NCBI GenBank assembly: GCA_017428105.1
Contig: JAFRRM010000037.1
Location: 1 to 64,000 of the forward strand
From: Lachnospiraceae bacterium
GTDB lineage: Bacteria > Bacillota > Clostridia > Lachnospirales > Lachnospiraceae
Reading direction: 5' to 3'
Length of the DNA stretch: 64,000 nucleotides
Each line of letters starts with the position of its first letter. Positions within the stretch are counted from its first letter, which is position 1. This document shows, one piece after another, positions 23,681 through 32,539 of the stretch. The notes under the pieces were generated by a model. The model searched no databases. It saw only the letters and a list, made by a program, of their open reading frames with translations, and had not been told where the DNA came from. Position numbers and translations under genes: made by a program.

Positions 23681-24367
23681 ATGGAAAACGTATTGACCGT
23701 ACAGAATGTGAGCTTTTCTTACCGCAACAAATATCAGACCGTGAACGCCGTGAAGCGGGCGGACTGCTCGTTCGAGCGCGGCAAAGCCTACGCCATCGTG
23801 GGCAAGAGCGGCAGCGGCAAGACTACGCTGCTGTCTCTGCTGGCCGGCCTGGAACTGCCCGGCGGCGGGACGATCCTCTTTGACGGCAAAAGCACGCAGG
23901 AGATGGACCGCGACGCCTACCGGCGCGACAACGCGGCGGTGATCTACCAGAACTACAATCTTTTTCCGCTGCTCACGGTCATGGAAAACGTGCTGTATTC
24001 CATGAAACTGAAGGGCGTTCCGAACAAAGAGGCGAAGGAGCGCGCGGAGAAAGAACTGGCGGCTGTGGGCATCACTCCGGACCAGTACAAGCGCTTCCCG
24101 CCGCAGCTGTCCGGCGGCGAGCAGCAGCGCGTCGCCATCGCGCGGGCCCTGGCGGCCGGCAATGAGATCATCCTGGCGGACGAGCCCACCGGCAACCTGG
24201 ACGAGGGCAACTCCGAGCAGGTCGTGGACATCCTGCTGCGCCTGGCCCATGAAGAGAACCGCTGCGTGATCATTATCACCCACGATGCGGAGATCGCCGC
24301 CCGCATGGACGCCATCTATACCATGCGCGACGGCGTACTGGAAGGTAATCAGGAGAATGAACAGTAA
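23681..24367 (+). CDS. ABC transporter ATP-binding protein (LolD/MacB type)
   Basis: The 228-residue nucleotide-binding subunit has Walker A GKSGSGKTT, Q-loop VIYQNYNLFP, signature LSGGEQQRVAIARAL, Walker B IILADEPTGNLDEG and H-loop IITHD. It is the short LolD/FtsE/MacB type that partners FtsX-like permeases. It is the only ATPase among six permeases in this 10-kb stretch, so it probably serves all three pairs. AGGAG precedes the ATG by seven bases. Its end overlaps the start of permease A2 by 11 bases. Confidence 0.93.
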   Translation: MENVLTVQNVSFSYRNKYQTVNAVKRADCSFERGKAYAIVGKSGSGKTTLLSLLAGLELPGGGTILFDGKSTQEMDRDAYRRDNAAVIYQNYNLFPLLTVMENVLYSMKLKGVPNKEAKERAEKELAAVGITPDQYKRFPPQLSGGEQQRVAIARALAAGNEIILADEPTGNLDEGNSEQVVDILLRLAHEENRCVIIITHDAEIAARMDAIYTMRDGVLEGNQENEQ

Positions 24368-26330
24368 GATCCGCCTGCTGCGGAAACCGGTCACCACGGT
24401 GCTGTGGCTGCTGCTCGGCGCAGCAGCAGGCGCCTTTCTTCTGGTCGCCGTTTCCATGTGGCTTTCCACAAACCGGATGGCGGAACAGCTGGATAAAGAG
24501 CATACGGCCATTGCGGCCCGGATCGATCCGCGCAGCAATTCGACGGAAGAACGTCATTTTACGAAAGAAGACGCGGCCTGGCTTACATCGCTGGACAGCG
24601 TAGAAGCGTTGCGGCTGCATACCGTCAGCGCGGCAGCCTCCCCGGATTTCCATCCGCTGATCGAAATGAACCGCCATGAAGGCTATCAGGGAAACGGAGA
24701 CCGCCGCCCGTACTGCAATGCGGTCTTCTCCGGGACCGTTGACGTTCTGGCTGGCACGTATGTCCCGGGGAACATGTACTATATCAACGTAACATTGGAT
24801 GAGATCCTTCTCTTGGGGGAGGAATACTGCGGAGGCATGGCCATGGCGGACAACGCCCTTCGCTATGACGGAAGGTTTCAGGCGGCGGTCTGTTTTCTGG
24901 ATCAGGAGGCGGCAGACTATATCCGGGCGGGACAGAAATACGTGTTTTCCGGATACTATGACGTCGGGGCCAACCTGTTTGAGGATCCGTACATGAATTC
25001 CCGCCAGATCCTGATGCTCGGCGGCGTCAGGATGCAGGACGGCATTCTGATGGGCGGGTATGACTGCCCCGATCCGTATTACAGCTATATCCCGTCCGAG
25101 CGGCCGGAGCAGGAGCTGCATCCGGATACGGTCTACGCCTTCCCGGCGGCGGAGCACCTGCCGGAGGAGGGGGAAGCCGCGGCGGATCCGGACAGTTTCT
25201 TTGAGGAGACGGAGCATGAGATCTGGCGGACATTCCGCAGGACATGGGACCGTCAGCAGGGCGCATTGCCCGTGATCGGCACGGATAAGCTGGAGACGAT
25301 GTATTCGTTCCTGAGCCAGCGGGCCGTGATCAAAGAAGGCCGCTCCTTTACGGAAGAGGAATATGATACCGGCGCGCGCGTCCTGATCGTTTCCCGGCAG
25401 ATCGCGGACAGGGCCGGATTGAAACCGGGAGACACCGTCACTCTGGAGCAATATATCGGAACGTTTGAATATACCGGGGCGCTGTCCGGTCTGGAACCAC
25501 TCCGGGGGCTGTACAGCATCCAGTACGGCAGCGTAAATAATCCTTCGGTCGATATCCTGAACCTGAACCAGGAATACGGCCCGGAAGAATCATTCACGCT
25601 GGTCGGGATCTATGAACTGGAGGAAAACTGGGCGGAAGGCAGTTACGACTTTACGCCCAATACCGTGTTCATGCCCCGGAAAGCCCAGATTGTCGGCGCG
25701 GCGGGCGAGATCCCAGACGAAGGCGATTTCTTCGGGCTGACGTTCAGTTTTGAACTGGTGAACGGGAAGCTCGACGAATTCCAGGCGGCCCTGGAAGCCT
25801 CTCCTTATTCCGGGGAGTTTTATACCTTTGACCAGGGCTATGAAGCGGTATTGAAGAATCTGAACGTGACGGTGCGCTCCATGGGGCGTCTGCTGATCCT
25901 GTCCGCATGCAGCTGGTGCTTTTTCCAGATCTTTTATCTGCTGATGTATCAGGGCAGCGAAAAAAAGACGGTCGGGACCATGCGCTCTTTGGGAGCGTCC
26001 CGGAGCCGGTGCGGCGTGTATTTATGGAGCAGCGGGTTTATCGTGGCCCTGGGAGGCATCCTGCTCGGAAGCGCGGCCGGCAGACGGATCACGGAACAGA
26101 TCCGCGCGGGGATCCTGGAAGACGCTTTGGGCGGCCTGGATCCGGATCTGCCGCAGGAAGCGCTCCTGTCCGCGCAGGAGGAGATCCGCGGTCTGATCAG
26201 CGGATGCAGTGTGACCGGGAAGCAGATGCTGATCATCGCGGGAGCGGAGCTCCTGATCGCCGCCGTGCTGCTCCTTCTGCATACAGGGGTGCTGATCCGG
26301 CGTTCGCCCCGCAGACTGATGGAGGGATAA
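24357..26330 (+). CDS. FtsX/MacB-type ABC permease, large form (A2)
   Basis: The 657-residue paralogue of A1 has the same layout (N-terminal helix, large outside domain, three C-terminal helices). The start MNSKIRLLRKPVTTVLW is fixed by alignment with A1 and A3. The ATG lies inside the ATPase gene, so the two are coupled. Outside-domain landmarks such as RPYCNAV, PVIGTDKLETMYSF, GRSFTEEEYDTGARVLI and PSVDILNLNQEYG are kept, with substantial divergence between them. Paired with B2 three bases downstream. Confidence 0.85.
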   Translation: MNSKIRLLRKPVTTVLWLLLGAAAGAFLLVAVSMWLSTNRMAEQLDKEHTAIAARIDPRSNSTEERHFTKEDAAWLTSLDSVEALRLHTVSAAASPDFHPLIEMNRHEGYQGNGDRRPYCNAVFSGTVDVLAGTYVPGNMYYINVTLDEILLLGEEYCGGMAMADNALRYDGRFQAAVCFLDQEAADYIRAGQKYVFSGYYDVGANLFEDPYMNSRQILMLGGVRMQDGILMGGYDCPDPYYSYIPSERPEQELHPDTVYAFPAAEHLPEEGEAAADPDSFFEETEHEIWRTFRRTWDRQQGALPVIGTDKLETMYSFLSQRAVIKEGRSFTEEEYDTGARVLIVSRQIADRAGLKPGDTVTLEQYIGTFEYTGALSGLEPLRGLYSIQYGSVNNPSVDILNLNQEYGPEESFTLVGIYELEENWAEGSYDFTPNTVFMPRKAQIVGAAGEIPDEGDFFGLTFSFELVNGKLDEFQAALEASPYSGEFYTFDQGYEAVLKNLNVTVRSMGRLLILSACSWCFFQIFYLLMYQGSEKKTVGTMRSLGASRSRCGVYLWSSGFIVALGGILLGSAAGRRITEQIRAGILEDALGGLDPDLPQEALLSAQEEIRGLISGCSVTGKQMLIIAGAELLIAAVLLLLHTGVLIRRSPRRLMEG

Positions 26331-26333
26331 GGC

Positions 26334-27590
26334 ATGATCGGGAATGTTGTAAAACGCATCATCCGCCGCCCCTTTCTCTCCCTGACAGGGCTGCTCCTGG
26401 CTTGTGCGATGTGCTTCGTCCTGTGCTTTCTGGTAAAATACCGGAGCGAACAGGAAGAGGGGCTCCGCCAGATCCGCGAGACTTATCAGATCCTCTGCAC
26501 GGTGACGGATGCCAGGGGCGTTAACACGGACGGCCTGCGCCTGGCTCAGCGTTATGTGGAGTTCGTGGAATCGGAGGAAGAGGGACTTGCCGGATATATC
26601 AAAGATCTGCGCATCACCCGGGAACTGGGCATCGACGGGATCATTCCGGGCAATAATGACGTCTTTACGGCGGACGATCTGGAAGAAGTCACCTCCTGGC
26701 AGTTCTCGCGTGACAGTGAGGGAAATGAAGTGATGGAGGAGATCACTTTCAAAGCGGAGTTTGTGACCAGCCCCTGGCACATGCTCCTGGGACTTTCCGA
26801 TCCCGTCTGCAGCAGCCTGACGGATCCGGCCAGAGGCGGTGCCTTCACCAGTACGGTGGAGGATTTCTTCCGCCGCGATGAAGACATCTGCCTTGTTCCG
26901 GAATCCTATTATGAAAGACTGGCGGGTAAGCCGGTCACGTTTTCCCTGTACAGCCCCTACAGCAAGGGGGACGGAACTCCCCGGGAAGGCCGCGCGGACA
27001 TAACCGTCGTCGGCTGGTATAAAGGGGAAGGTACGGCCGTACTGGTCCCTTATGCCTGCGCCCAGCGGATCGGATATAAGATATCTTCGACGGTTTCCGC
27101 GGACTCGATCGCGTTTTTCCTGAACGATAACACGAAAGTGGATGAGATGAAGGAAAAAGCAAGGGAGGTCTTTACGGAACCGGCCCCTTCCTCCTTCTCC
27201 GGCCGGGCGGGACTCGTGGTCAAGGACAGCGTTTACCGCCTGACGATGCAGGAGATGGAAGGGAACATCAGGCAGGTCGGCCGTCTGATCCCCGTCAGCC
27301 TGATGCTCAGCCTGCTGACCGGTCTGCTGACCGGCTACCTGACGGTCCGCGGCGAAACGAAGACGTACGCGCTGCGGCGGTCGCTGGGAGTCGGTGCCGG
27401 ACGTCTGATCCTGATGGTGCTGTCAGAGCAATTGCTGCTCCCGGCCGTCGGTGCGCTGGCGGTGGGGCTGATCCTGGGACAGCTGCGGCCGGCCCTGATC
27501 TATTTTGTCTGCCATGCGGCGGGCTGTCTGCTGGCGGTCCTGCGCCCTGCCCTGACGGCGCCGACGAAGCTGCTGCGCGTGCAGGAATAA
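26334..27590 (+). CDS. FtsX/MacB-type ABC permease, small form (B2)
   Basis: The 418-residue paralogue of B1 is longer because of an insert in the outside domain (around residues 95-170). It keeps the N-terminal helix (LSLTGLLLACAMCFVLCFLV), TVRGETKTYALRRSLGVG and the C-terminal PTKLLRVQE. It is adjacent to A2 and is probably its heterodimer partner. A 48-base gap precedes A3. Confidence 0.85.
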   Translation: MIGNVVKRIIRRPFLSLTGLLLACAMCFVLCFLVKYRSEQEEGLRQIRETYQILCTVTDARGVNTDGLRLAQRYVEFVESEEEGLAGYIKDLRITRELGIDGIIPGNNDVFTADDLEEVTSWQFSRDSEGNEVMEEITFKAEFVTSPWHMLLGLSDPVCSSLTDPARGGAFTSTVEDFFRRDEDICLVPESYYERLAGKPVTFSLYSPYSKGDGTPREGRADITVVGWYKGEGTAVLVPYACAQRIGYKISSTVSADSIAFFLNDNTKVDEMKEKAREVFTEPAPSSFSGRAGLVVKDSVYRLTMQEMEGNIRQVGRLIPVSLMLSLLTGLLTGYLTVRGETKTYALRRSLGVGAGRLILMVLSEQLLLPAVGALAVGLILGQLRPALIYFVCHAAGCLLAVLRPALTAPTKLLRVQE

Positions 27591-27638
27591 CGTCCGGAAC
27601 CATGATTCCTGGCCAGATCTGCGGAGGATAACGAACCT

Positions 27639-29591
27639 GTGAATGCTAAGATCCGCCTGCTGCGGAAACCGGTCACCACGTCCCTGTGGCTCATCTTATG
27701 CGCTGCGGTCAGCGCATTTCTTTTGATGGGCATATCGCTGTGGTATTCCACCGGACAGCTCTCAAGGACGCTGAGCGAAAGCCACACGGCCATCGCGGTG
27801 CGGACGGACCAGTCGATAGTGGGCGAGCCGCGGTATTTCACGCAGGCGGACAAAGAGTGGTTCGAAGGCCTGGATTCGGTGAAGGCTGTGCGCAGCCATA
27901 CGCTGAGCGCGGCGGTGTCGCCGTCGTTTTCGCCGCTGGTGGAGATCAGCCGGTTCAACAGTTACCGGAGCATGGGCAACCCGCTGCCGTACTGCCACAC
28001 GGTGCTGCTGGGGGAGGTGTATCAGAAAGAAGTCAGCCAGGGCATCCTGTACGTGAAGTTCTGGCTGGGCGATATCCTGCTGCTAGGCGATGAGTACGTG
28101 CGTGGCGAGATCGAGCAGGTATTGCATTATCAGCGGCAGTTTTCCGTGGCGGTCAATCTGGCGGCGGATGAAACCGCCGGAGATTTTTTTGAGAAGGGCA
28201 ATGCCTACATCGTCTGCGGGTATCTGGATCCCGAAACGCATTTTTCGCGGACCCGTGATTACCTCGTGACGGACAGCCGCGCGCCCGGCCACATGCTGCT
28301 GTATACGGGCTTTGCCGTGCGCGACGGAGAGATCCTGCGTGGCTACGTGCCGTCTTTCAAGGAGGAAGCGGACGGGAGCCGGAGTGTGTATGAGACGTAT
28401 TCGTTCCCGGCGGCCCAGTGCCTGGGCCCTGCGGAGGAGTTTATCGAGGGCTGGGAACCCGGCGACGACGTGATGGACGAGGCCGTCTGGGGCGATTTCC
28501 GCGCCGCCTGGGAGAAGCAGCAGCACAGCCTGCCCGTGATCGGCACGGACCGGCTGGAGTCGCTGTACGCTTTCCTGACCGGCCGCTGCAGCATCCTGGA
28601 AGGCCGCAGTTTTACGCAGGAAGAATACGAACAGGGCGCCAAAGTCCTGATCTTATCCGAAAAAGAAGCCTCTATGCAGGGCCTGAAGGTGGGCGACACG
28701 GTCAGACTTTCGCAGTACGTGCCCGCCTATGAGGAGCCCGGCGGCATAGGCTCGGCGCTGGTGAAGCAGCGGGCCGGGTACCCGCGGAACAACCCGGTCA
28801 TCGACATGCTGAATACGGAACAGACCTACGGGGCGGAAGAAGAGTTCACCCTGGTGGGGATCTATTCGATGCTGGGCGAGTGGTCGCGCGGGACGTACGA
28901 TTTCACGCCCAATACCGTGTTCATCCCGCGGAAAGCGCAGACCGCCGGCGCGGTCGGGGAGATCCCGGCGGAAGCGGGCGGCGACGATCTTTACGGACTG
29001 CAGCTGTCCATCGAACTGGTAAACGGCCGCGTGAATGAATTCATGCTGGAGCTGGATAAGAGCCCGTACAAGGGACAGTTCTATCCGTTCGATCAGGGCT
29101 ACGAGGACGTGCAGAAGAGCATCAACGACATGGCGGCGTCCATGACGCGCCTGCTGGTGATGTCCGTGCTGGCGTTCCTGCTGTTTCTGGTCCTGTACCT
29201 GCTGATGTTCCAGGGCGCGGAGCGGAAGACGCTGGGGACCATGCGCTCGCTGGGTGTGACGCCCCGGTCCGCGGCGGCGTATCTGTTCGGCGGCGGGTTC
29301 GCGGTCGCGGCGCTCGGCACGGTGCTGGGGACGGCGGCCGGCGGGCTGATCACGAGGATCGCGCAGGACCGGATCCTGGCGGAGGCGCTGGCGAATATCG
29401 ACCGCACCGTGCGGATGCGAGGGCAGGTGATCACGGAAGAAGCGCTGACGAAAATGGTGCAGGACAGCGGGCTGTCCGTTGGCAAGCTGGCTCTGCTGGG
29501 GCTGGCGGAACTGCTGCTGATCAGCGTGCTGCTGTTCGCGCAGGCGCGGGTCCTGGCGCGCCGGGATCCCCGGAAACTGACGGAGGGCTGA
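27639..29591 (+). CDS. FtsX/MacB-type ABC permease, large form (A3)
   Basis: The 650-residue third large permease starts MNAKIRLLRKPVTTSLW with GTG as initiator; GGAGG lies 12 bases upstream, a long spacing that may lower its expression. Landmarks shared with A1 and A2 include LPYCHTV, PVIGTDRLESLYAF, GRSFTQEEYEQGAKVLIL and YDFTPNTVFIPRKAQ. The three C-terminal helices begin near residue 505. Paired with B3 three bases downstream. Confidence 0.85.
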   Translation: MNAKIRLLRKPVTTSLWLILCAAVSAFLLMGISLWYSTGQLSRTLSESHTAIAVRTDQSIVGEPRYFTQADKEWFEGLDSVKAVRSHTLSAAVSPSFSPLVEISRFNSYRSMGNPLPYCHTVLLGEVYQKEVSQGILYVKFWLGDILLLGDEYVRGEIEQVLHYQRQFSVAVNLAADETAGDFFEKGNAYIVCGYLDPETHFSRTRDYLVTDSRAPGHMLLYTGFAVRDGEILRGYVPSFKEEADGSRSVYETYSFPAAQCLGPAEEFIEGWEPGDDVMDEAVWGDFRAAWEKQQHSLPVIGTDRLESLYAFLTGRCSILEGRSFTQEEYEQGAKVLILSEKEASMQGLKVGDTVRLSQYVPAYEEPGGIGSALVKQRAGYPRNNPVIDMLNTEQTYGAEEEFTLVGIYSMLGEWSRGTYDFTPNTVFIPRKAQTAGAVGEIPAEAGGDDLYGLQLSIELVNGRVNEFMLELDKSPYKGQFYPFDQGYEDVQKSINDMAASMTRLLVMSVLAFLLFLVLYLLMFQGAERKTLGTMRSLGVTPRSAAAYLFGGGFAVAALGTVLGTAAGGLITRIAQDRILAEALANIDRTVRMRGQVITEEALTKMVQDSGLSVGKLALLGLAELLLISVLLFAQARVLARRDPRKLTEG

Positions 29592-29594
29592 GCG

Positions 29595-30716
29595 ATGCTG
29601 AACTATGTGATCAAACGGATCCTGCGGCGTCCCTGGCTCTCCCTGGCCGGGCTCGTGATCGCGGCGGTGTTCTGCACGCTGCTCTGCTATCTGGTGAATT
29701 ACCGGAACGGCCTGGAGGCGCGCCTGCAGGAGGTGCAGGACAGCTACGAAGTCATTTGCGTGGTGACCGACAGCCGCGGCGTCCGCTCGGATAAACTGAA
29801 TCTGAGCCCACGCTTCGTTCAGTTCGTGCGGGATAAGGAAGACGGCCTGGGAAATTACGTCAAGACGATCCGCATGACGATGGAATTCAAAGTACGCTCC
29901 TCCCTGGGGAGCGGTACGCTGTACGGCGTGACGGATGAGAAGGCGCTGGACCGCCTGGACCCGTCCATGGGCGGCAGCTGCGATTACACCGTGCCGGAGT
30001 TTTTCAATACGCGGGAGAACATCTGCCTCGTGTCCGAGGACGTGTCCGAGTCGGTCGCGGGCGAGACGCTTCCGGTCAAGGTGACGGTCCCGGGCATCGG
30101 CGGGGTCGAGGAGGTCTATGAGGCCGAATACAAGGTCGTGGGCCGCTATCGCGGAACCGGCGCGGACCTGGTAGTGCCGTTCGATACCGCCTCCCGCCTG
30201 TCCAGCTCCGCCGGTGACGCCCGCACGGACAGCCTTTCCTTCGTCCTCGCGGACAATTCCAAGGCAGATGAGATGATGGAGAAGGCGATGGAAGTCTTCA
30301 CGACGGTCGATCCCGCTTCCTACTCCAGCCGACCGGCCCTGACCGTGCAGGACCGCCAGTACAAAGCGACATTGGCGGAACTGGAGCAGAACATTGCCCG
30401 CACCAACTACCTGCTGCCCGTGAGCGCGCTGCTCAGTCTGGCCGCGGGCTTCATGATCGGATTCGTCTCCGTGCGGGGCGAGACACGCACGTATGCCCTG
30501 ATGCGCACTCTTGGCGTCAGCGGTCCGAAACTTGTGTTGCAGGTGTTGGGTGAGCAGGTTCTTCTCCCGGCGCTGGGGATCTTCCTTGTTGGCCTGCTGA
30601 TGAAACAGCCCGCCGCCGCGCTCGTTTACTTCGCCTGCCACCTTGTCGGCTGCACCCTGGCCGTCCTGCGGCCCGCGCTGGCCGCGCCGACGAAATTGCT
30701 GCGGGTGCAGGAATAA
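29595..30716 (+). CDS. FtsX/MacB-type ABC permease, small form (B3)
   Basis: The 373-residue third small permease has an N-terminal helix (LSLAGLVIAAVFCTLLCYLV), an outside domain, the coupling segment VSVRGETRTYALMRTLGV and the shared PTKLLRVQE end. It is the last gene of the cluster and is followed by a GC-rich stem (30723-30745) and a bidirectional terminator. Confidence 0.85.
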   Translation: MLNYVIKRILRRPWLSLAGLVIAAVFCTLLCYLVNYRNGLEARLQEVQDSYEVICVVTDSRGVRSDKLNLSPRFVQFVRDKEDGLGNYVKTIRMTMEFKVRSSLGSGTLYGVTDEKALDRLDPSMGGSCDYTVPEFFNTRENICLVSEDVSESVAGETLPVKVTVPGIGGVEEVYEAEYKVVGRYRGTGADLVVPFDTASRLSSSAGDARTDSLSFVLADNSKADEMMEKAMEVFTTVDPASYSSRPALTVQDRQYKATLAELEQNIARTNYLLPVSALLSLAAGFMIGFVSVRGETRTYALMRTLGVSGPKLVLQVLGEQVLLPALGIFLVGLLMKQPAAALVYFACHLVGCTLAVLRPALAAPTKLLRVQE

Positions 30717-30768
30717 AACGGCGGGGCCGATGTTTCAGCGGCCCCTGCGATAAGCCGTATAGCACAAC

Positions 30769-30796
30769 AAAAAAGCGGACCGTAAGGTCCGCCTTT
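30769..30796. terminator. Bidirectional terminator between the ABC cluster and surE
   Basis: A perfect 7-bp stem (GCGGACC with GGTCCGC) with loop GTAA is flanked by AAAAAA and CTTT. A second stem (GGGGCC with GGCCCC, 30723-30745) precedes it on the plus strand. Confidence 0.8.
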
Positions 30797-30805
30797 GCAT
30801 TTTGA

Positions 30806-30830
30806 TGATAAAAGAACCGTCCCTTTGTCA
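30806..30830 (-). repeat. Palindromic repeat with GGGACGGTTC core, supplying the surE stop
   Basis: Read on the minus strand, the 25-base unit starts TGACAAAG, has the core GGGACGGTTC and ends TTTTATCA. Its first three bases are the TGA stop of surE. It differs in a few bases from the units at 46451-46517. Confidence 0.75.
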
Positions 30831-31553
30831 TCCGTTCACTTCGCCCAGCATTTTCCGGAAAGCTTCCAGGTCCGTGCGGTCGACGGAGAGGGGCGTGACG
30901 GAGATGCGGCCGTTGAAGACGGCGTCATAGTCGATCTGCGGGTCGAAGGAGCCGTCGTAGACGGAGAAGCCGCGGGCTTTGATGGTGCGGTCTTCCTGCT
31001 CGTCGTAGGTGTCGCGGAAGTAGGTGCCGCCCTGGCGGGTGATGAGAATGCCGCCGCCTTCGGGCGGGATGTTGACGTTGAGGAGGGGGCAGATGTCCAG
31101 CAGGTTGTGCTGCTCGATGAAGGCCCAGATCCGGTCCAGATGGCGGCCGGCGGTTTCACAGCTGTCCGGCCAGGTCGAAAAGGCGACGGCGCGCCAGCCG
31201 GCGTAAGCCGCTTCGGAGATGGCGGCGCAGGTGCCGGAGTAGGCGATGTCGGAGCCCATGTTGTAGCCGCGGTTGATGCCGGCCAGCACCAGGTCGTACT
31301 GCCCGCGCAGGTAGCGCTCCGCCACGCGCACGCAGTCCGCCGGCGTGGAATCCACGCTGACCGCCTTCACCCCGGGCAGCCAGTCCACGGACTCGACCCG
31401 GAACGCGGTCTGGATGTTGATGCTGTGGCTCTTCGCGCTCTGCTGCGTCCGCGGCGCCACGACCGTCACATCCCCCAGTTTCCGGGCCCAGCCCGCCAGC
31501 ACGCGGATGCCGGCGGCTTCGATCCCGTCGTCGTTAACCACCAGAATATTCAT
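30828..31553 (-). CDS. surE: 5'/3'-nucleotidase SurE
   Basis: A 241-residue metal-dependent nucleoside monophosphate phosphatase of the SurE family. It has the N-terminal metal site NDDGI, the APRTQQSAKSHS loop with the conserved Ser, and LAGINRGYNMGSDIAYSGT. Third gene of the minus-strand operon cca-nrnA-surE, its ATG overlaps the nrnA stop (ATGA). SurE and NrnA both remove phosphates from short nucleotides, which gives the operon a nucleotide-salvage theme. The stop codon is contributed by a repeat element. Confidence 0.93.
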   Translation of the reverse strand: MNILVVNDDGIEAAGIRVLAGWARKLGDVTVVAPRTQQSAKSHSINIQTAFRVESVDWLPGVKAVSVDSTPADCVRVAERYLRGQYDLVLAGINRGYNMGSDIAYSGTCAAISEAAYAGWRAVAFSTWPDSCETAGRHLDRIWAFIEQHNLLDICPLLNVNIPPEGGGILITRQGGTYFRDTYDEQEDRTIKARGFSVYDGSFDPQIDYDAVFNGRISVTPLSVDRTDLEAFRKMLGEVNG

Positions 31554-32530
31554 AGCCAGTCCCTGTTTTCAGCCTTGAAAGCCGCCAGGCTGGCGTCCGC
31601 TTCCGCGATGAGCTGTTCCGCTTCCTCCCAGGAATACACCGTGGCGCCGCTGGCCCGGTCATGGCCGCCGCCCCGCCAGCGGGACGCGATCGGCCGCACC
31701 TCCGTGAAGCGCGATCGGAGCCGCACGCGGATGACGCCGTCCGGGTTTTCGATGAACGCCAGCCAGATCAGCGCGCCCTTGATGGAATCCATCAGATCCA
31801 CCGTATTCGACGCGGCCTCGCGGTCCAGCCCGAACAGTTTCTGCATTTCCTGCGTCACGAACAGGTACGCGACGCCGTGCTCCGTCATATGCAGGTGCTC
31901 GTAAACGTAGGCTTTGTACTTGAAATAACCGTAATCCTCCAGATACAGGTGCGCGAACAGCGTTTCCGTGTCGATCCCCTGCTCCAGCAGCACGGCGGCC
32001 AGCCGCAGCGTGTCGCCGCTTGTGGAAGGCCAGCGGAAACGGTTGGAATCCGTGATGATCCCGGTGTACAGAGCGCGCGCGGCGTCCGGGGTCAGAACCA
32101 GTTCGTCCCGGTGGAAGACGTAGAATTCGGTGATCATCTCGCAGACGGAAGAACGGTGCGGCTCGACCCAGCGGATATCGCCCCAGGGCTCCTCCGGGAT
32201 ATGGTGGTCGATGACGACGATCTCCCGGGCCAGTCTGAATTTCGGGTTGGCCACGCGGTCCGCCGTCCCGGAATCCACCACGATGGCCAGCGCGTCCGCA
32301 TAGAACCCGTCTTCCGGCGCGGGATCCTCCGGACCCAGAAAGGCCAGGAAGTCCGAACGGTCCTCGTTCACCACGCGGACGTCCTTTTCCGGGAACGTGC
32401 TCCTGAGGAGGGCTGCGAGGCCCAGGGTGGCGCCCACGGCGTCGCCGTCCGGCCGCACGTGGCGCGACAGGATGATCTTATCAGATGCCTTGACGGCGTT
32501 CAGAATGTCTTGTTTGACGGTCTCGTTCAT
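31550..32530 (-). CDS. nrnA: DHH-family oligoribonuclease / pAp phosphatase (NrnA type)
   Basis: The 326-residue product has the DHH layout: metal motif RHVRPDGDAVG, VVDSG, the name-giving IDHHIPE, TGIITDSNRFRW, and the DHHA1 domain with GGGHDRASGATV. NrnA degrades very short RNAs and dephosphorylates 3'-phosphoadenosine 5'-phosphate. AAGGAG precedes the ATG by five bases. It lies nine bases after cca and overlaps surE. Confidence 0.9.
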   Translation of the reverse strand: MNETVKQDILNAVKASDKIILSRHVRPDGDAVGATLGLAALLRSTFPEKDVRVVNEDRSDFLAFLGPEDPAPEDGFYADALAIVVDSGTADRVANPKFRLAREIVVIDHHIPEEPWGDIRWVEPHRSSVCEMITEFYVFHRDELVLTPDAARALYTGIITDSNRFRWPSTSGDTLRLAAVLLEQGIDTETLFAHLYLEDYGYFKYKAYVYEHLHMTEHGVAYLFVTQEMQKLFGLDREAASNTVDLMDSIKGALIWLAFIENPDGVIRVRLRSRFTEVRPIASRWRGGGHDRASGATVYSWEEAEQLIAEADASLAAFKAENRDWL

Positions 32531-32539
32531 AAAAACTCC

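Noticed and set aside
21149..24538. Long minus-strand open frame across A1, B1 and the ATPase
   Set aside because: It crosses three real genes with full motifs on the plus strand and has no motif of its own.
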